A program made the translations under genes and the position numbers. 47,434 bases of DNA from an uncultured Pseudohongiella sp. Lineage in GTDB: Bacteria; Pseudomonadota; Gammaproteobacteria; Pseudomonadales; Pseudohongiellaceae. Numbering within the stretch: the stretch's first letter is position 1; every line of letters starts with the position of its first letter. Shown in pieces: positions 34,274 to 43,305 of the stretch. Location: assembly GCA_902591495.1 (NCBI GenBank), contig CACJAW010000014.1, positions 1-47,434 on the forward strand, in the 5' to 3' direction. A model generated the notes under the pieces. That model saw nothing but the letters and a program-made list of their open reading frames with translations, was not told the origin of the DNA and made no database searches.

Positions 34274-36260
34274 CAGAACCGGTGATTAGCGCAGGGTTCG
34301 AAGGTTCCGAGAGTGGAGGTAAATTATTCATAGTTTCGAAGTCAATTTGTAAGATATCCATCAAATATGTATCAGTAACTGCTTTGGCAATCGGCCCGGC
34401 AACGCTGCTACCATGTTCACCATTCTCTACAAAAACTGCGACAGCTATTAGAGGATCTAAATGAGGGTTTTGTGCAGGCGCAAAAGAAATGAAGAGTCCA
34501 TGATCTTTATTCAAATCTGAAACAACTATATCAGTGCTAGATAGTATATCCTGGCTTATGCCAACCACCTGAGCCGACCCAGATTTACCCGCCATTTTAT
34601 AAGACATATTTCGATCAGCCATAGCTATGGCCTCATAAGCAGTGCCATAATCTCTGAATCGATCAGAAAATGGTCTGTGCACGACCATTGTCATAGCTTC
34701 CTCAATATATCTCCAATAATCTGGATCCTTCACCAACACATCAGGAATTGCGGAATCATTTCGAGAATTATAAGGCGCACCATCCACAGACTTTAGCATA
34801 TGCGGTGGATTAACCTTTCCTTTATTCGCGACTATTGATGCAGCAGTTGCTAACTGTAAAGGCGTCGCCCACATGTATCCTTGCCCAATCGAAGAGTTAA
34901 TAGTATCACCCGGATACCAAGGCTCACCTCGACTCTCCTTTTTCCAGTCCTCTGATGGAAGAACGCCTGTTCGAGCGTAAGAGATATCCACGGCAAAGTT
35001 TTGACCAAACCCGAATTGAGACATAAACCCATGTATCGTATCTATGCCCATGCGATGACCTAAATCATAAAAAAAGGTGTCGCAGGATTGATAAATAGCT
35101 TTCTGCAAATCTGTGCGGCCGTGTCCACCTCCGATCAGCGTCCGAAGAGTATAATCTCCCCATCGATAACTAACTCCTGGCAATCGAAAATATCCTGGAT
35201 CCTCAATTGCGAAATCATAATCAACAAAATCATTTTGTAATCCAGCCAAACCTAAAAAAGGTTTGACTGTAGAGCCTGGGGGGTAGGGGTTTGTTGTTCG
35301 ATCAAACAGAGGAGTATTTACTTCATCCGTGACCAGAACACTATAATCTTTACTGCTAATACCCGTAACAAAAAGGTTAGGGTCGAAACCAGGTTTGGAT
35401 ACCATTGCTAGTATTCCGCCAGTAGCAGGTTCTATCGCAACGACTGCACCTCTAAATTCCCCTAATGCCTCCTCTGCTGCCTTCTGAAGTCGCGCATCCA
35501 TGTGCAGCTCTATATTCTTTCCCGCGACAGGATCAGTTCGATCCAAATATCGCATAACCTGACCTCTATTATTTTTTTCAACTATCTCATAACCGACCGT
35601 TCCATGGAGTAAATCTTCGTAAGTTCTTTCGACACCAGTTTTACCGATATGATTTGTACCGCCGTAATTCTCTTTTTCATTTTCTGACAATCGATCTAAC
35701 TCATTCTGATTTATTTCAGAAACATAACCAACAGAATGTGCAGTCAGGCTTGCTAACGGGTAATGTCTTACAAATTGAGGCTCAATCGCTATTCCATTTA
35801 ACAAATGACTATTCACAGCGATACGGGATTTCTCCTCTTCTGTTAAGACATAACGAAGAGGGATGGATGCAAAGGGAACTCTATTACGCTCTAGCCTGGC
35901 ATTGAACTGATCAATATCATCGTCATTAAGCCTGATAATAGTGGCCAGAAAATCCAACATTTGATCAAGATCGTCAACCTGCTCGCGAACAACCATTAGA
36001 TTAAAAATCGGCTGATTATCAGCAAGAAGTTCTCCATTCCTATCAAAAATCAACCCTCGTGCAGGTGATACATACTGAGAGTGCAGTCGATTTCCATCAG
36101 ATCTCGCGGAGAAATACTCATATTGCGTTACTTGTAAGTTAACCAATTTCAGTACTAAAGCGACGAAAAGCAGAACAATTATGGCAAAAGCAATCAAGAG
36201 CCTACCATCAAATAGTAGGCGCTCAGCTTCATGATCCTTTACTTGCCATTTACCAGACAT
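34266..36260 (-). CDS. mrdA: Penicillin-binding protein 2 (elongation transpeptidase MrdA)
   Basis: A 664-residue transpeptidase from the ATG at 36260. A single N-terminal membrane helix (about residues 22-43) is followed by the pedestal domain, where Q-Y-V-S-P-A-R-G-L-I-F-D-R-N-G is typical, and then the transpeptidase domain. Active-site motifs are STVK (about residue 330), SSIGQG for SxN, and KSGSAQV, the KSG form that is normal for PBP2. It cross-links side-wall peptidoglycan with RodA, whose gene overlaps by 8 bases. A TTG at 36281 would add seven residues before the helix. The 36282-36446 gap separates it from rlmH. Confidence 0.95.
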   Translation of the reverse strand: MSGKWQVKDHEAERLLFDGRLLIAFAIIVLLFVALVLKLVNLQVTQYEYFSARSDGNRLHSQYVSPARGLIFDRNGELLADNQPIFNLMVVREQVDDLDQMLDFLATIIRLNDDDIDQFNARLERNRVPFASIPLRYVLTEEEKSRIAVNSHLLNGIAIEPQFVRHYPLASLTAHSVGYVSEINQNELDRLSENEKENYGGTNHIGKTGVERTYEDLLHGTVGYEIVEKNNRGQVMRYLDRTDPVAGKNIELHMDARLQKAAEEALGEFRGAVVAIEPATGGILAMVSKPGFDPNLFVTGISSKDYSVLVTDEVNTPLFDRTTNPYPPGSTVKPFLGLAGLQNDFVDYDFAIEDPGYFRLPGVSYRWGDYTLRTLIGGGHGRTDLQKAIYQSCDTFFYDLGHRMGIDTIHGFMSQFGFGQNFAVDISYARTGVLPSEDWKKESRGEPWYPGDTINSSIGQGYMWATPLQLATAASIVANKGKVNPPHMLKSVDGAPYNSRNDSAIPDVLVKDPDYWRYIEEAMTMVVHRPFSDRFRDYGTAYEAIAMADRNMSYKMAGKSGSAQVVGISQDILSSTDIVVSDLNKDHGLFISFAPAQNPHLDPLIAVAVFVENGEHGSSVAGPIAKAVTDTYLMDILQIDFETMNNLPPLSEPSNPALITGSDE

Positions 36261-36400
36261 TAAAAGTAGTTCCTTATCCAAACTATGCCGCCATAAATAT
36301 AATCGGCTTCACAAAAAAGTACTGAAGATTGTGGGCTGCTACCTTCTTAGACAATTCTATTTGGAATTGGTTGCATACTTAGCAAATCCCGTCATTTTAA

Positions 36401-36412
36401 CCGATTTTTCGG
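36401..36412. terminator. Short hairpin between rlmH and mrdA
   Basis: On the minus strand CCGA-AAAA-TCGG forms a four-base stem and four-base loop about 35 bases after the rlmH stop, followed by TTAAAATG. It is too weak to be a confident rho-independent terminator, but it is the only hairpin in the 36282-36446 gap. The gap may also hold a promoter for mrdA-rodA. Confidence 0.2.
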
Positions 36413-36446
36413 CCGCAAGTTAGAATATATCGGGGAAACATACCTG

Positions 36447-36917
36447 TTATTCGCGATGATAAGGGTGTCCATTCAGAATGCTGTGAGCTCGGTAAAGTTG
36501 CTCTATTAAGACAACTCTAACCAAAGCATGGGGAAAAGTTAGATCTGAAAATGACCACGTCTCCTGAGACCTTTCAAGACACGATTCATGCAAGCCATCA
36601 GCGCCTCCAATCAGAAACACTAAATTTTTCCCATGACCTTTGAAAAATTCTAACTTTGAAGCAAATTTCAGCGTACTTACACGTGCACCCTTCTCGTCCA
36701 GAGCAATCACGTAATCTTGTGATTGCGTCTTACCGAGCATTGCAGCGCCTTCTTTCTGAATTCTCAAATTTTTACCAGCGGCTGAACCTGTTAAAGAACT
36801 CACAATTTCAACGAACTTGAGCTCATACTCTCGATCTAGTCGTTTTGAATATTCATCGACGCCAGCTTGAATCCATTTTGGCGACTTCTTCCCTACAGTA
36901 ATTATTGAAATTTTCAT
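36447..36917 (-). CDS. rlmH: 23S rRNA (pseudouridine1915-N3)-methyltransferase RlmH
   Basis: A 156-residue SPOUT methyltransferase that methylates pseudouridine 1915 in helix 69 of 23S rRNA on the 70S ribosome. The opening MKISIITVGKKSPKWI and the SAM-binding LVFLIGGADGLHESC knot region are typical, and the C-terminal segment (F-P-H-A-L-V-R-V-V-L-I-E-Q-L-Y-R-A-H-S-I-L-N-G-H-P-Y-H) is almost invariant in the family. Its target base is made by RluD, also encoded in this window. It sits 10 bases after rsfS, its usual partner. Confidence 0.96.
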   Translation of the reverse strand: MKISIITVGKKSPKWIQAGVDEYSKRLDREYELKFVEIVSSLTGSAAGKNLRIQKEGAAMLGKTQSQDYVIALDEKGARVSTLKFASKLEFFKGHGKNLVFLIGGADGLHESCLERSQETWSFSDLTFPHALVRVVLIEQLYRAHSILNGHPYHRE

Positions 36918-36927
36918 TCAATAAAAA

Positions 36928-37308
36928 CTATTGAGACAAGGTTGATTCTGGATTTGTTGTTTTAGGCTTATCAAAATCCCATAGCTCCTCTAAATCATAG
37001 AGAGCCCTGACAGACGCTAACATTAAATGGACTACAACTCCTCCTGCATCCACAAGAACCCACTCCGATTGATTTCTTCCTTCTATTCCAATAATTTCGG
37101 CGCTTGCTTGTTTAACCTTCTTTACCACATTGTCAGCTAAGGATTTAATGTGAGTACTGGAACGCCCGGTCACGATAACCATATATTCCGTAACAGATGT
37201 AAGGTGTCCAACCGCCAAACAATTAATAGACTCACCTTTTAAATCTTCTAACGCGTCAACAATGATTTTTTTCAGTTCTTTATCTCTCAAACCATCCACC
37301 AAATGCAA
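36928..37308 (-). CDS. rsfS: Ribosomal silencing factor RsfS
   Basis: A 126-residue protein that binds the 50S subunit protein L14 and blocks subunit joining in poor conditions. The family core is present: A-L-E-D-L-K-G-E-S-I-N-C-L-A-V, then T-E-Y-M-V-I-V-T-G-R-S-S-T-H-I, then W-V-L-V-D-A-G-G-V-V-V-H-L-M. The C-terminus (L-E-E-L-W-D-F-D-K-P-K-T) also fits. It lies between nadD (4 bases) and rlmH (10 bases) in one operon. Confidence 0.95.
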   Translation of the reverse strand: MHLVDGLRDKELKKIIVDALEDLKGESINCLAVGHLTSVTEYMVIVTGRSSTHIKSLADNVVKKVKQASAEIIGIEGRNQSEWVLVDAGGVVVHLMLASVRALYDLEELWDFDKPKTTNPESTLSQ

Positions 37309-37312
37309 TTTA

Positions 37313-37945
37313 TCAATATAGATTTTTATCTTTTATGTATTCAAAAATTTCTTGCTTCAAACAGCCTTCGATCCCTGAATTTGCGCTAAGCATCGCTCTC
37401 ACTGAGGTTGACGATAAATCGATATTGAAATTACTGGCAATAAACACTTTGCCAGTGGCCTCGCAAAAAAATTCAGAAATACTTTGAGCAAGCCTTGTCT
37501 TTAACTGAACTTTTTCCGCTATTTTTTTGTCTACAGACAAGCCTGAACGTCCCAACACGAGAAAACTACAAAGTGCAAAAAGTTCTTCCCAATTAAACCA
37601 GTCAGTTATCGAATTAAAAGAATCCATTCCTAGAATAAATGTAATGTTATGAGCAAGCTTTTGTGCCTTTATTGTTTTTAGCGTCTCCACGCTATAAGAA
37701 ACAGAGGGTCTTTGCAATTCAATATCATCTACTTCGATTCCAGATTCATCTCTTATGGCTAACTCAATCATTGCTAGCCGATCTTCGGCCGGAGCATAAG
37801 ATTGCACTTTATGGTTAGGAATATTGCATGGAATCAAATTTACCAGATCTAAAGAAAGCAAGTCCTTTGCATATCTGGCCGCGTCTATATGCCCATTATG
37901 TACAGGATCAAACATTCCTCCAAGTACTCCGAGTTTCGCAATCAT
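37313..37945 (-). CDS. nadD: Nicotinate-nucleotide adenylyltransferase NadD
   Basis: A 210-residue enzyme that makes deamido-NAD+ from nicotinate mononucleotide and ATP, the substrate for NadE, also in this window. The nucleotidyltransferase motif is [11 protein letters not shown] near residues 9-19, and the C-terminal phosphate-binding motif is STSVRAML (with the usual I-S-S-T-x-I-R varied to L-S-S-T-S-V-R). The start overlaps the proA stop by 4 bases (ATGA), and rsfS follows 4 bases after its own stop. Confidence 0.94.
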   Translation of the reverse strand: MIAKLGVLGGMFDPVHNGHIDAARYAKDLLSLDLVNLIPCNIPNHKVQSYAPAEDRLAMIELAIRDESGIEVDDIELQRPSVSYSVETLKTIKAQKLAHNITFILGMDSFNSITDWFNWEELFALCSFLVLGRSGLSVDKKIAEKVQLKTRLAQSISEFFCEATGKVFIASNFNIDLSSTSVRAMLSANSGIEGCLKQEIFEYIKDKNLY

Positions 37946-39201
37946 GTACGAATGTGTCCGTCCCCCAAAACAATAAATTTCTGAGAAGTAAGTCCCTCTA
38001 GTCCAACCGGCCCGCGCGCATGAAGTTTGTCGGTTGAAATACCAATTTCCGCTCCAAGACCATACTCAAATCCATCCGCAAATCGTGTCGAAGCATTAAT
38101 CATGACCGAACTCGAATCAACCTCTCTAAGAAAACGTTGAGCATGCTCATGATCCTCTGTCATTATTGATTCAGTGTGCTGTGAACTATGCTCATTAATG
38201 TGGTCAATAGCTTCTTCTAACCCGGAAACAATTTTTATTGAAAGAATAGGTGCCAAGTACTCCGTCTTCCAATCTTCCTCAGAAGCAGCTTTCACTGACG
38301 AAACTAATTTTTGTGTCTTTATACAACCTCTTAGCTCGACATCGTGACTCACAAATTTGTCACAAAGTCTCGGAAGAATTTCAGTTGAAATTGCTTCTGC
38401 TACCAATAAAGATTCGAGTGTACAGCAAGTACCATATCTTTGAGTTTTCGCATTAATTGCAACACTTAAAGACTTTTCAATATTGGCACTGTCATCAATA
38501 TAAAGGTGACAATTCCCATCCAAATGCTTGATCACAGGTACCTGCGCGTCACTCGTGATGCGCTCAATTAAACTCTTCCCACCGCGAGGAATTATGACAT
38601 CAACATGTTCAGGGTTCGCGATAAGTTCCCCGACTGCTGCGCGATCAGTTATTTCTACGACTTGAACGATGTGTTCGTTCATGCCTGCAGAATCCAGGCC
38701 TGAATTTATGCAATCTGCTATCGCTCTATTTGAATTTATAGCCTCAGATCCGCCTCGTAAGATCGTAGCGTTACCCGACTTCAGACACAAGCTAGCAGCT
38801 TCACAGGTTACATTTGGTCGTGACTCGTAAATAATACCAATCACTCCAAGAGGTACGCGCATTCGACCAACCTGAATACCGCTTGGACGATACTTCAAAT
38901 CACTAATTTCACCCACGGGATCGTCAAGTGCAGCAACTTGCCTTATTCCCTCTAGCATGCTGTTCACTCGAGAATCAGTCAACTCAAGTCGATCAAGTAA
39001 AGCCGCCTCTAGCCCTTTTTCCTTTCCTGCGGCCAAATCTTGTTGATTTGCGGCTAACAAGGTATCTCGACTTTTCTTAATCGAGTCAGCTATATTAAGT
39101 AACGCCTCATTTTTTTGGGCTGTAGTTGCCTTTGCGATGTGTCGAGAAGCTATTCTAGCTTTCGACCCTAACTCTGCCATATAGGCCTTAATGTCCATCA
39201 C
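37942..39201 (-). CDS. proA: Gamma-glutamyl phosphate reductase ProA
   Basis: A 419-residue NADPH-dependent enzyme of proline synthesis that turns gamma-glutamyl phosphate into glutamate semialdehyde. The aldehyde dehydrogenase-like fold shows the catalytic cysteine region [14 protein letters not shown], the NADP-binding [16 protein letters not shown] segment and the C-terminal [13 protein letters not shown]. Length is standard. Two ATG codons in tandem (39201 and 39198) could start it. It is the first gene of the minus-strand run to lipA; proB is not beside it. A perfect -10 TATAAT lies about 27 bases upstream. Confidence 0.95.
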   Translation of the reverse strand: MMDIKAYMAELGSKARIASRHIAKATTAQKNEALLNIADSIKKSRDTLLAANQQDLAAGKEKGLEAALLDRLELTDSRVNSMLEGIRQVAALDDPVGEISDLKYRPSGIQVGRMRVPLGVIGIIYESRPNVTCEAASLCLKSGNATILRGGSEAINSNRAIADCINSGLDSAGMNEHIVQVVEITDRAAVGELIANPEHVDVIIPRGGKSLIERITSDAQVPVIKHLDGNCHLYIDDSANIEKSLSVAINAKTQRYGTCCTLESLLVAEAISTEILPRLCDKFVSHDVELRGCIKTQKLVSSVKAASEEDWKTEYLAPILSIKIVSGLEEAIDHINEHSSQHTESIMTEDHEHAQRFLREVDSSSVMINASTRFADGFEYGLGAEIGISTDKLHARGPVGLEGLTSQKFIVLGDGHIRT

Positions 39202-39227
39202 GCGCCTCTGATGTTATCAATTGTCTA

Positions 39228-39233
39228 TTATAA
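39228..39233 (-). promoter_or_regulatory. Candidate -10 element for proA
   Basis: TATAAT on the minus strand is a perfect -10, about 27 bases before the proA ATG. It lies inside the inverted repeat CAATT...AATTG (39218-39236), which also places a TATAAT on the plus strand facing nhaC. The -35 regions are weak on both strands. No other element is clear in the 39202-39366 interval. Confidence 0.4.
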
Positions 39234-39366
39234 TTGCCTTTAACGGACGATATAATTACTCTACAACTTAGGCGGAGTATAACCTATTTCGCACCCAAAC
39301 ATCTTTTCAAAGACAGGACTCTCTTAAAGGCTATGAGTCTATGATGACAAATCAGGTAACATTCTA

Positions 39367-40851
39367 GTGAAGTCTTTTGATACAACTCAAAACCAGAAAA
39401 ATTCAGCTTTACAACCACCCTCTGTTCTTCAGGCTTGTATCCCAATAACTGTTCTTGTGCTGCTGCTCTCACTCTCAGTGTATCTCTTTGGTGAGGACTC
39501 AAGCTATGGCCCCAATCAAATAGCACTATGCGTTGGTGCGGCAGCTGCGGCGCTCGTAGGCTGGAAGAATGGGAGGACCTGGCTTGAAATTGAGGAGAGT
39601 ATAATTCACGGGATCACTGTTGCCATTAAACCGCTTCTGATTCTATTCTGTGTGGGTTCATTGATTGGAAGTTGGATTTTATCGGGCACAGTGCCCACAA
39701 TGATTTATTATAGTCTCCTGATTCTGGACCCTTCCATCTTCTATTCAGCTAGCTGCATAATCTGTGCGTTAATCGCTTTGTCGATTGGTAGCTCTTGGAC
39801 AGTCGCTGGAACTGTTGGGATTGCATTAATTGGCGCGGCAGCTGGGTTAGGAATGTCTCTAGAGATCACTGCTGGCGCAATAATTTCAGGCTCGTACTTC
39901 GGGGACAAAATGTCTCCTTTATCTGAGACGACTAATCTTGCACCCGCCGTTGCTGGAACGGATTTATTTGGACATATTGGACACATGGTATGGACCACCT
40001 TTCCAAGCATAGTGATAGCCCTTATTCTATTTACCATAATTGGGTTTAATATCGACACCTCCACTACGTCATCAAACTTGGAAATCACCTTACAACTTCT
40101 TAGTGAGAATTTTTCAATCAATGTCTTCATGTTAGTTCCTGTGATTATGCTTTTGATTATGGCTAACAAAAAATTTCCACCTATCCCAACCATTTTGACG
40201 GGAGTAATTCTTGGAATTTTAATCGCCCTAATTTTTCAGCAAGGCGCAATATCATCCTTGTCCCGAGAAACAGAAAACAATGCCCTCACATTATTTAAAG
40301 GTATTTGGATAACTTTATTTGATGGTTTTGCTCTAAATAGTGGAAATGACACCCTCGATAATTTAATGACCAGAGGCGGGATGAGCTCAATGCTCTCAAC
40401 AGTTTGGCTGGTATTATGTGCAATGGTGTTTGGGGGTGTGATGGAGAAGACCGGGCTTCTTCAACGCCTGGTAGATTATGCTCTATCTTTTGCACACAAT
40501 ACTGGAACTCTGATTGCTACCACAATAGCGACTTGTGTAGGTGCAAATATCATTACCTCGGACCAGTATATTTCAGTCGTTTTACCTGGGCGCATGTATA
40601 AACTCGAGTTTCAAAGTAGGAAGCTTGACCCCAGAATTTTATCTCGAACCCTGGAAGATGCAGGAACCATTACCTCACCACTAATTCCCTGGAACACTTG
40701 TGGAGCATACATGTCAGCAACTTTGGGTGTTGCCACAATCGCATATCTGCCCTTTTGCTTTTTTAATATTATTAATCCATTTGTAGCGCTCATATATGGA
40801 TTTTTAAACATCAAAGTTCACCCAGAGCCAAATCCAGTATTGCAAGAATAA
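39367..40851 (+). CDS. nhaC: NhaC-family Na+/H+ antiporter
   Basis: A 494-residue secondary transporter of the NhaC family, which expels sodium in exchange for protons. About twelve hydrophobic segments are seen. Family landmarks are GSSWTVAGTVGIALIGAAAG, GAIISGSYFGDKMSPLSETTNLAPAVAGTD and T-S-P-L-I-P-W-N-T-C-G-A-Y near the C-terminus. The start is a GTG at 39367. A short ATG frame upstream (about 39342) ends a few bases before it, and there is no clear ribosome binding site, so the exact start is uncertain. It is a single gene, divergent from proA and convergent with the RudS-type gene. Confidence 0.92.
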   Translation: MKSFDTTQNQKNSALQPPSVLQACIPITVLVLLLSLSVYLFGEDSSYGPNQIALCVGAAAAALVGWKNGRTWLEIEESIIHGITVAIKPLLILFCVGSLIGSWILSGTVPTMIYYSLLILDPSIFYSASCIICALIALSIGSSWTVAGTVGIALIGAAAGLGMSLEITAGAIISGSYFGDKMSPLSETTNLAPAVAGTDLFGHIGHMVWTTFPSIVIALILFTIIGFNIDTSTTSSNLEITLQLLSENFSINVFMLVPVIMLLIMANKKFPPIPTILTGVILGILIALIFQQGAISSLSRETENNALTLFKGIWITLFDGFALNSGNDTLDNLMTRGGMSSMLSTVWLVLCAMVFGGVMEKTGLLQRLVDYALSFAHNTGTLIATTIATCVGANIITSDQYISVVLPGRMYKLEFQSRKLDPRILSRTLEDAGTITSPLIPWNTCGAYMSATLGVATIAYLPFCFFNIINPFVALIYGFLNIKVHPEPNPVLQE

Positions 40852-40904
40852 TAACAGTCTAGGCAAAACCATTTACAAGGTCTCGATATCTAGCTTGCGA
40901 AATT

Positions 40905-41873
40905 TTAAATACTATTTTGCAACATTAACTCCTCTGGGTAAGGTTTCATGTACCAACTTTTCGAGATATAGGCATTTGGATGCTTTCGAAAAAAATGATT
41001 TAGAAGTGTTATCGGCACGATCAATGGCAGCTGTCCTTTCCTGTAATTTTCGATAGTACGTACTAGTTCTTTCTTATCATCAGAGTCCAATGACACCTTC
41101 AAATACCCTTGAATGTGTTGTAATACATTAACGTGATTCCGTCTTGTAGCTGTCTTTTTTAGAGCCTTCATAAATCCTAGGAGGTATTTTTTACTGTCCT
41201 CTAAGAGACTCTCTTTAGTTGTTCGCGCGACAAGTTGTCCGAGCTCGCGATAGCTAGTTTGATCATGACTCATGAGTATCAGCTTATGTCGGGCATGAAA
41301 TTCACCCAAACTACCCACACTCAAGCTGTCTGAGGTGAGTAAAAACCATCGATGCATCGCAAAAACTCTCTGTATAAAATTTTCTCGAAGAATAGCATCT
41401 CCAAGCCGTCCTTCCTCCTCAACTGGAAGATACGGAAAATTCGTCATTAACTTATCCGCGTAGACACCGATGCCCTCGCGCTTTGGCATGACGTCATCCC
41501 AAATCTTTACCCGTTCCATACCGCAGCTAGGTGAATCTTTTTTAAGAATGTAACCACATAGTTGTTTATGCCAGTCATATTGGGCGTCCCCGCAGTTTTT
41601 TAACCGCTCGGTAAAATCTAGACTTGTATCCGAAACACCAACACATCGAATTTCCTTATTCTCGTTCCTCCAAAGACGAATAGGCTTTCTAGGTATTCCT
41701 AATCCAATGGTTACCTCTGGACAAAAAGGTTTAAAATCGAAGTACTCGTCAAGCGTACGCATAATGTAAGAATGCCCTTTATGGCCTCCGTCATACCGAA
41801 CTCTCTCACCGAGTAAGCAACTGCTGATACCAACTGGTATCCTTAACTTTTCCTGATTTGTTTCATTAATCAT
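40905..41873 (-). CDS. RudS-type protein: DUF523 (TudS) fused to DUF1722 (YbgA), probable tRNA 4-thiouridine desulfidase
   Basis: A 322-residue fusion. The N-terminal DUF523/TudS domain (about residues 8-160) carries three conserved cysteines that in the family bind a [4Fe-4S] cluster: Cys19 (ISSCLLGERVRYDGG), Cys51 (KPFCPEVTIGLG) and Cys117 (DSPSCGMERV). The C-terminal DUF1722/YbgA domain spans about residues 185-310 (FHARHKLILMSHDQTSYRELG). Published work on this architecture names it RudS, a desulfidase that turns tRNA 4-thiouridine back to uridine. I infer the same role from domain order and length, not from experiment. It overlaps the GIY-YIG gene by 8 bases and is the last gene of a three-gene operon. 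Confidence 0.88.
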   Translation of the reverse strand: MINETNQEKLRIPVGISSCLLGERVRYDGGHKGHSYIMRTLDEYFDFKPFCPEVTIGLGIPRKPIRLWRNENKEIRCVGVSDTSLDFTERLKNCGDAQYDWHKQLCGYILKKDSPSCGMERVKIWDDVMPKREGIGVYADKLMTNFPYLPVEEEGRLGDAILRENFIQRVFAMHRWFLLTSDSLSVGSLGEFHARHKLILMSHDQTSYRELGQLVARTTKESLLEDSKKYLLGFMKALKKTATRRNHVNVLQHIQGYLKVSLDSDDKKELVRTIENYRKGQLPLIVPITLLNHFFRKHPNAYISKSWYMKPYPEELMLQNSI

Positions 41874-42186
41874 TAAGCCGAGCCTTTGTTCGCAGAAGGA
41901 AGTCGAGATTTGCCTCTCCCGTTATTAACTGTTCCTTCTTAATTTTTGGGAGCTTCTTTACCTGATGCTCAATTTTCAACGCATCAGATCTATTGCCTAT
42001 CTGACAGGAATACTCAAGTATCAAGGGGCGCTTGCCGCGGAGGGCTTTTGCACCTTTGCTCGTATCGCCAGATCCAATGCCTGAATGCTCAGAAAACCGT
42101 CTAGGTAAATCCGTTGTGATTCCGGTATACAAGCTTTTATCCGCACCTCTAATTATATAAAGAAACCAAATGGGCGAGTCGGACAT
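41866..42186 (-). CDS. GIY-YIG nuclease-domain protein (UPF0213/YhbQ type)
   Basis: A 106-residue single-domain GIY-YIG protein. The signature is W-F-L-Y-I-I-R-G...S-L-Y-T-G-I-T, followed by the catalytic arginine region D-L-P-R-R-F-S-E-H and the conserved G-A-K-A-L-R-G-K-R-P-L block. Near the C-terminus A-L-K-I-E-H-Q-V-K-K-L with its glutamate completes the active site. E. coli YhbQ-like proteins are reported to have DNA nuclease activity; a biological role is unclear. It starts 3 bases after the MBL stop and its 3' end overlaps the RudS-type gene by 8 bases. Confidence 0.9.
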   Translation of the reverse strand: MSDSPIWFLYIIRGADKSLYTGITTDLPRRFSEHSGIGSGDTSKGAKALRGKRPLILEYSCQIGNRSDALKIEHQVKKLPKIKKEQLITGEANLDFLLRTKARLND

Positions 42187-42189
42187 AGA

Positions 42190-43032
42190 TTAAAGAATCT
42201 TCCAGTAACCATCTGACTCAGCAACAACTCCATCTCGTTGCAACTTTATTAAATGGGCAAGCATTGTCTTCTTAGCCCATGGAATCAGGTGTTCAGCTAC
42301 ATCATCGTAAACAACCAGCACTAAATCATCTAGCCGACTATTTGCGAGTTTCTTTAGCCCTAATAACACTTTACGCTCCCTTTTCATTCGGTGATTAATC
42401 AGATGCTGTATTTCTTTGGCTGGATTATTCATTACAGCACCATGCCCTGGCGCTAAGTAGCGCAGTGGCAAATCTTTCAATGACTGCAGTGAGTCTAGAT
42501 AGGCACCCATATCACCATCAGGTGGCAGAATTACAGAGGTTGTTCCTTGAAGAATATGATCTCCCGTAAATAGCAGACCCTCTCCTATCAATAGGTAACA
42601 AATATGATTTGATACGTGCCCCGGTGTATGTATCAGTCGAAGTTTATATTCTCCACAATTTATTTCGTCACCATCACCCCAAATCTTTGTAGGAGAAAAA
42701 GTATGATCCTGACCAAGCGCATCAGGTGCAATTATACCAACCAACTCAGCACCAGTTTCTGCCTGCAACATTTTAGCAGCAGGAGAATGATCTCCATGGG
42801 TATGAGTTACCAGGATATATTCAAGTTTATTTCCTTTAATCGCTTCTAAGAAATTAGACAATTGTTTCTCGTCAACAGGGCCAGGATCTATCAAACATAA
42901 CCTCTGCGTACCAATTAGGTAGGAATTTGTGCCAGGGCCAGTCATCGGCCCAGGGTTACGCCCTAAGATTCGGCTTACCGGGATACTTACGCCATCTATC
43001 GGGATCGCAACCCCAGGTATTATATTTTGCAT
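42190..43032 (-). CDS. Metallo-beta-lactamase-fold hydrolase, LACTB2-like
   Basis: A 280-residue MBL-fold protein from the ATG at 43032 (a GTG at 43044 is in frame). Metal ligands are HTHGDH (His77, His79, Asp81, His82), His139 in TPGH, Asp158 in TGDHIL and His197 in APGHG. NPGPMTGPGTNSYLIG near the start and a C-terminal winged-helix region (about 230-280, M-L-A-H-L-I-K-L-Q-R-D-G-V-V) match the LACTB2-like subgroup, whose human member is an endoribonuclease; other relatives are glyoxalase II-like. The substrate is therefore open. GGAA lies upstream of the ATG. It is the first gene of the operon with the GIY-YIG and RudS-type genes. Confidence 0.9.
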   Translation of the reverse strand: MQNIIPGVAIPIDGVSIPVSRILGRNPGPMTGPGTNSYLIGTQRLCLIDPGPVDEKQLSNFLEAIKGNKLEYILVTHTHGDHSPAAKMLQAETGAELVGIIAPDALGQDHTFSPTKIWGDGDEINCGEYKLRLIHTPGHVSNHICYLLIGEGLLFTGDHILQGTTSVILPPDGDMGAYLDSLQSLKDLPLRYLAPGHGAVMNNPAKEIQHLINHRMKRERKVLLGLKKLANSRLDDLVLVVYDDVAEHLIPWAKKTMLAHLIKLQRDGVVAESDGYWKIL

Positions 43033-43239
43033 TGTCAATTCCACTTTTGTCGGTCAGGCGATAATAACCTGTGTTGGATTCATAAGCTAAAAACAAGCGT
43101 AGTAGAACAAATGATACTGGAACTTAAAACCAATTCGCGACATAATTGTGTCCCTTGAAATCCCCTTGATTTCACTCTGAATTGCTGAGTCGACAATTGG
43201 ACTAATAAATAGGTGAGTGTATGCCATAGCGGCCTGGAA

Positions 43240-43264
43240 CTCGCGAGCAAAACCGCTCCGAGCG
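43240..43264. promoter_or_regulatory. Paired GC-rich palindromes in the serA leader
   Basis: CTCGCGAG (43240-43247) and CGCTC-C-GAGCG (43254-43264) are two adjacent perfect palindromes, about 42-66 bases before the serA ATG. They stand out in A/T-rich flanks. They could be an operator or the stem of an RNA leader. The remaining 43045-43305 interval shows no firm promoter, tRNA or known riboswitch. Confidence 0.35.
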
Positions 43265-43305
43265 AATATCCTTATTTGTATAGAATTTAACTATAGGAAA
43301 GAAAA

